DNA from: JBOGJI01 sp050747865
GTDB lineage: Bacteria; Acidobacteriota; Thermoanaerobaculia; Multivoradales; JAHEKO01
Direction: 5' to 3'
Length of the DNA: 6,165 bases
NCBI GenBank assembly: GCA_050747865.1
Contig: JBOGJI010000361.1
Coordinates: 1 to 6,165 of the forward strand
This document shows positions 6,153 to 6,165 of the stretch, piece by piece. Each line of letters opens with the position of its first letter. Position 1 is the stretch's first letter. The notes below the pieces were generated by a model, which made no database searches, had not been told where the DNA came from, and saw nothing but the letters and a program-made list of their open reading frames with translations. The position numbers were made by a program, and so were the translations under genes.

Positions 6153-6165
6153 ATGAAATCCAGGA
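6153..6165 (+). CDS. Start of a further gene, cut by the window edge
   Basis: Only four codons (MKSR) and one base are visible. The start is supported by AAGGAGGT at 6138-6145, with 8 nt between AGGAGG and the ATG. The earlier ATG at 6148 meets a stop after one more codon and is not a candidate. With 52 nt after the AhpD-like stop and the same strand, it is probably co-transcribed. Its leader shares the 10-base block AGGAGGTAGA with that gene. The product is unknown. Confidence 0.6.

Noticed and set aside
5396..6154. Upstream extension of the kinase reading frame to give a 1264-residue protein
   Set aside because: The added part is antisense to the well-supported AhpD-like gene, has no domain signal, and the signal-peptide-like segment would end up internal. 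ATG 5395 with its own ribosome site is the sensible start.

Overview
This is a GC-rich window of densely packed bacterial genes. It holds four real protein genes plus the first codons of a fifth. The base composition, together with a two-propeller/Y_Y_Y sensor kinase paired with a separate NarL-type regulator, fits lineages such as Acidobacteriota or Gemmatimonadota. That assignment is an inference from gene style only; no RNA marker gene is present.

Layout: (1) 2-1516, plus strand: a 5'-truncated SLC13/DASS-type membrane transporter with two regulatory RCK_C (TrkA_C) domains between its membrane halves. (2) 1517-1603: a short convergent gap filled by an imperfect inverted repeat built from 7-bp units. 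(3) 1604-5395, minus strand: a two-component operon. The large sensor histidine kinase (1011 aa) comes first and the NarL/FixJ response regulator second, with a GC-rich hairpin starting at the kinase stop codon. (4) 5396-5593: a divergent control region with a perfect 14-bp inverted repeat. Each arm points the same way relative to the gene it faces, and one arm overlaps a plausible -35 box of the kinase promoter. (5) 5594-6100, plus strand: a predicted exported AhpD/carboxymuconolactone-decarboxylase-like protein with the full Glu/CxxC/His catalytic set. (6) 6153-6165: the start of another gene with a very similar ribosome-binding leader.

Working model (inference): the kinase is anchored in the membrane with its propeller sensor outside the cytoplasm. 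It phosphorylates the neighbouring regulator on Asp57. The shared inverted repeat between the operon and the AhpD-like gene makes joint control of the two units plausible. The transporter converges on the operon and shows no sequence link to it. I see no CRISPR array, tRNA, rRNA, transposase or phage gene. The most unusual items are the divergent inverted repeat, the exported AhpD-like enzyme beside a two-component system, and a 10-G tract inside the kinase gene.
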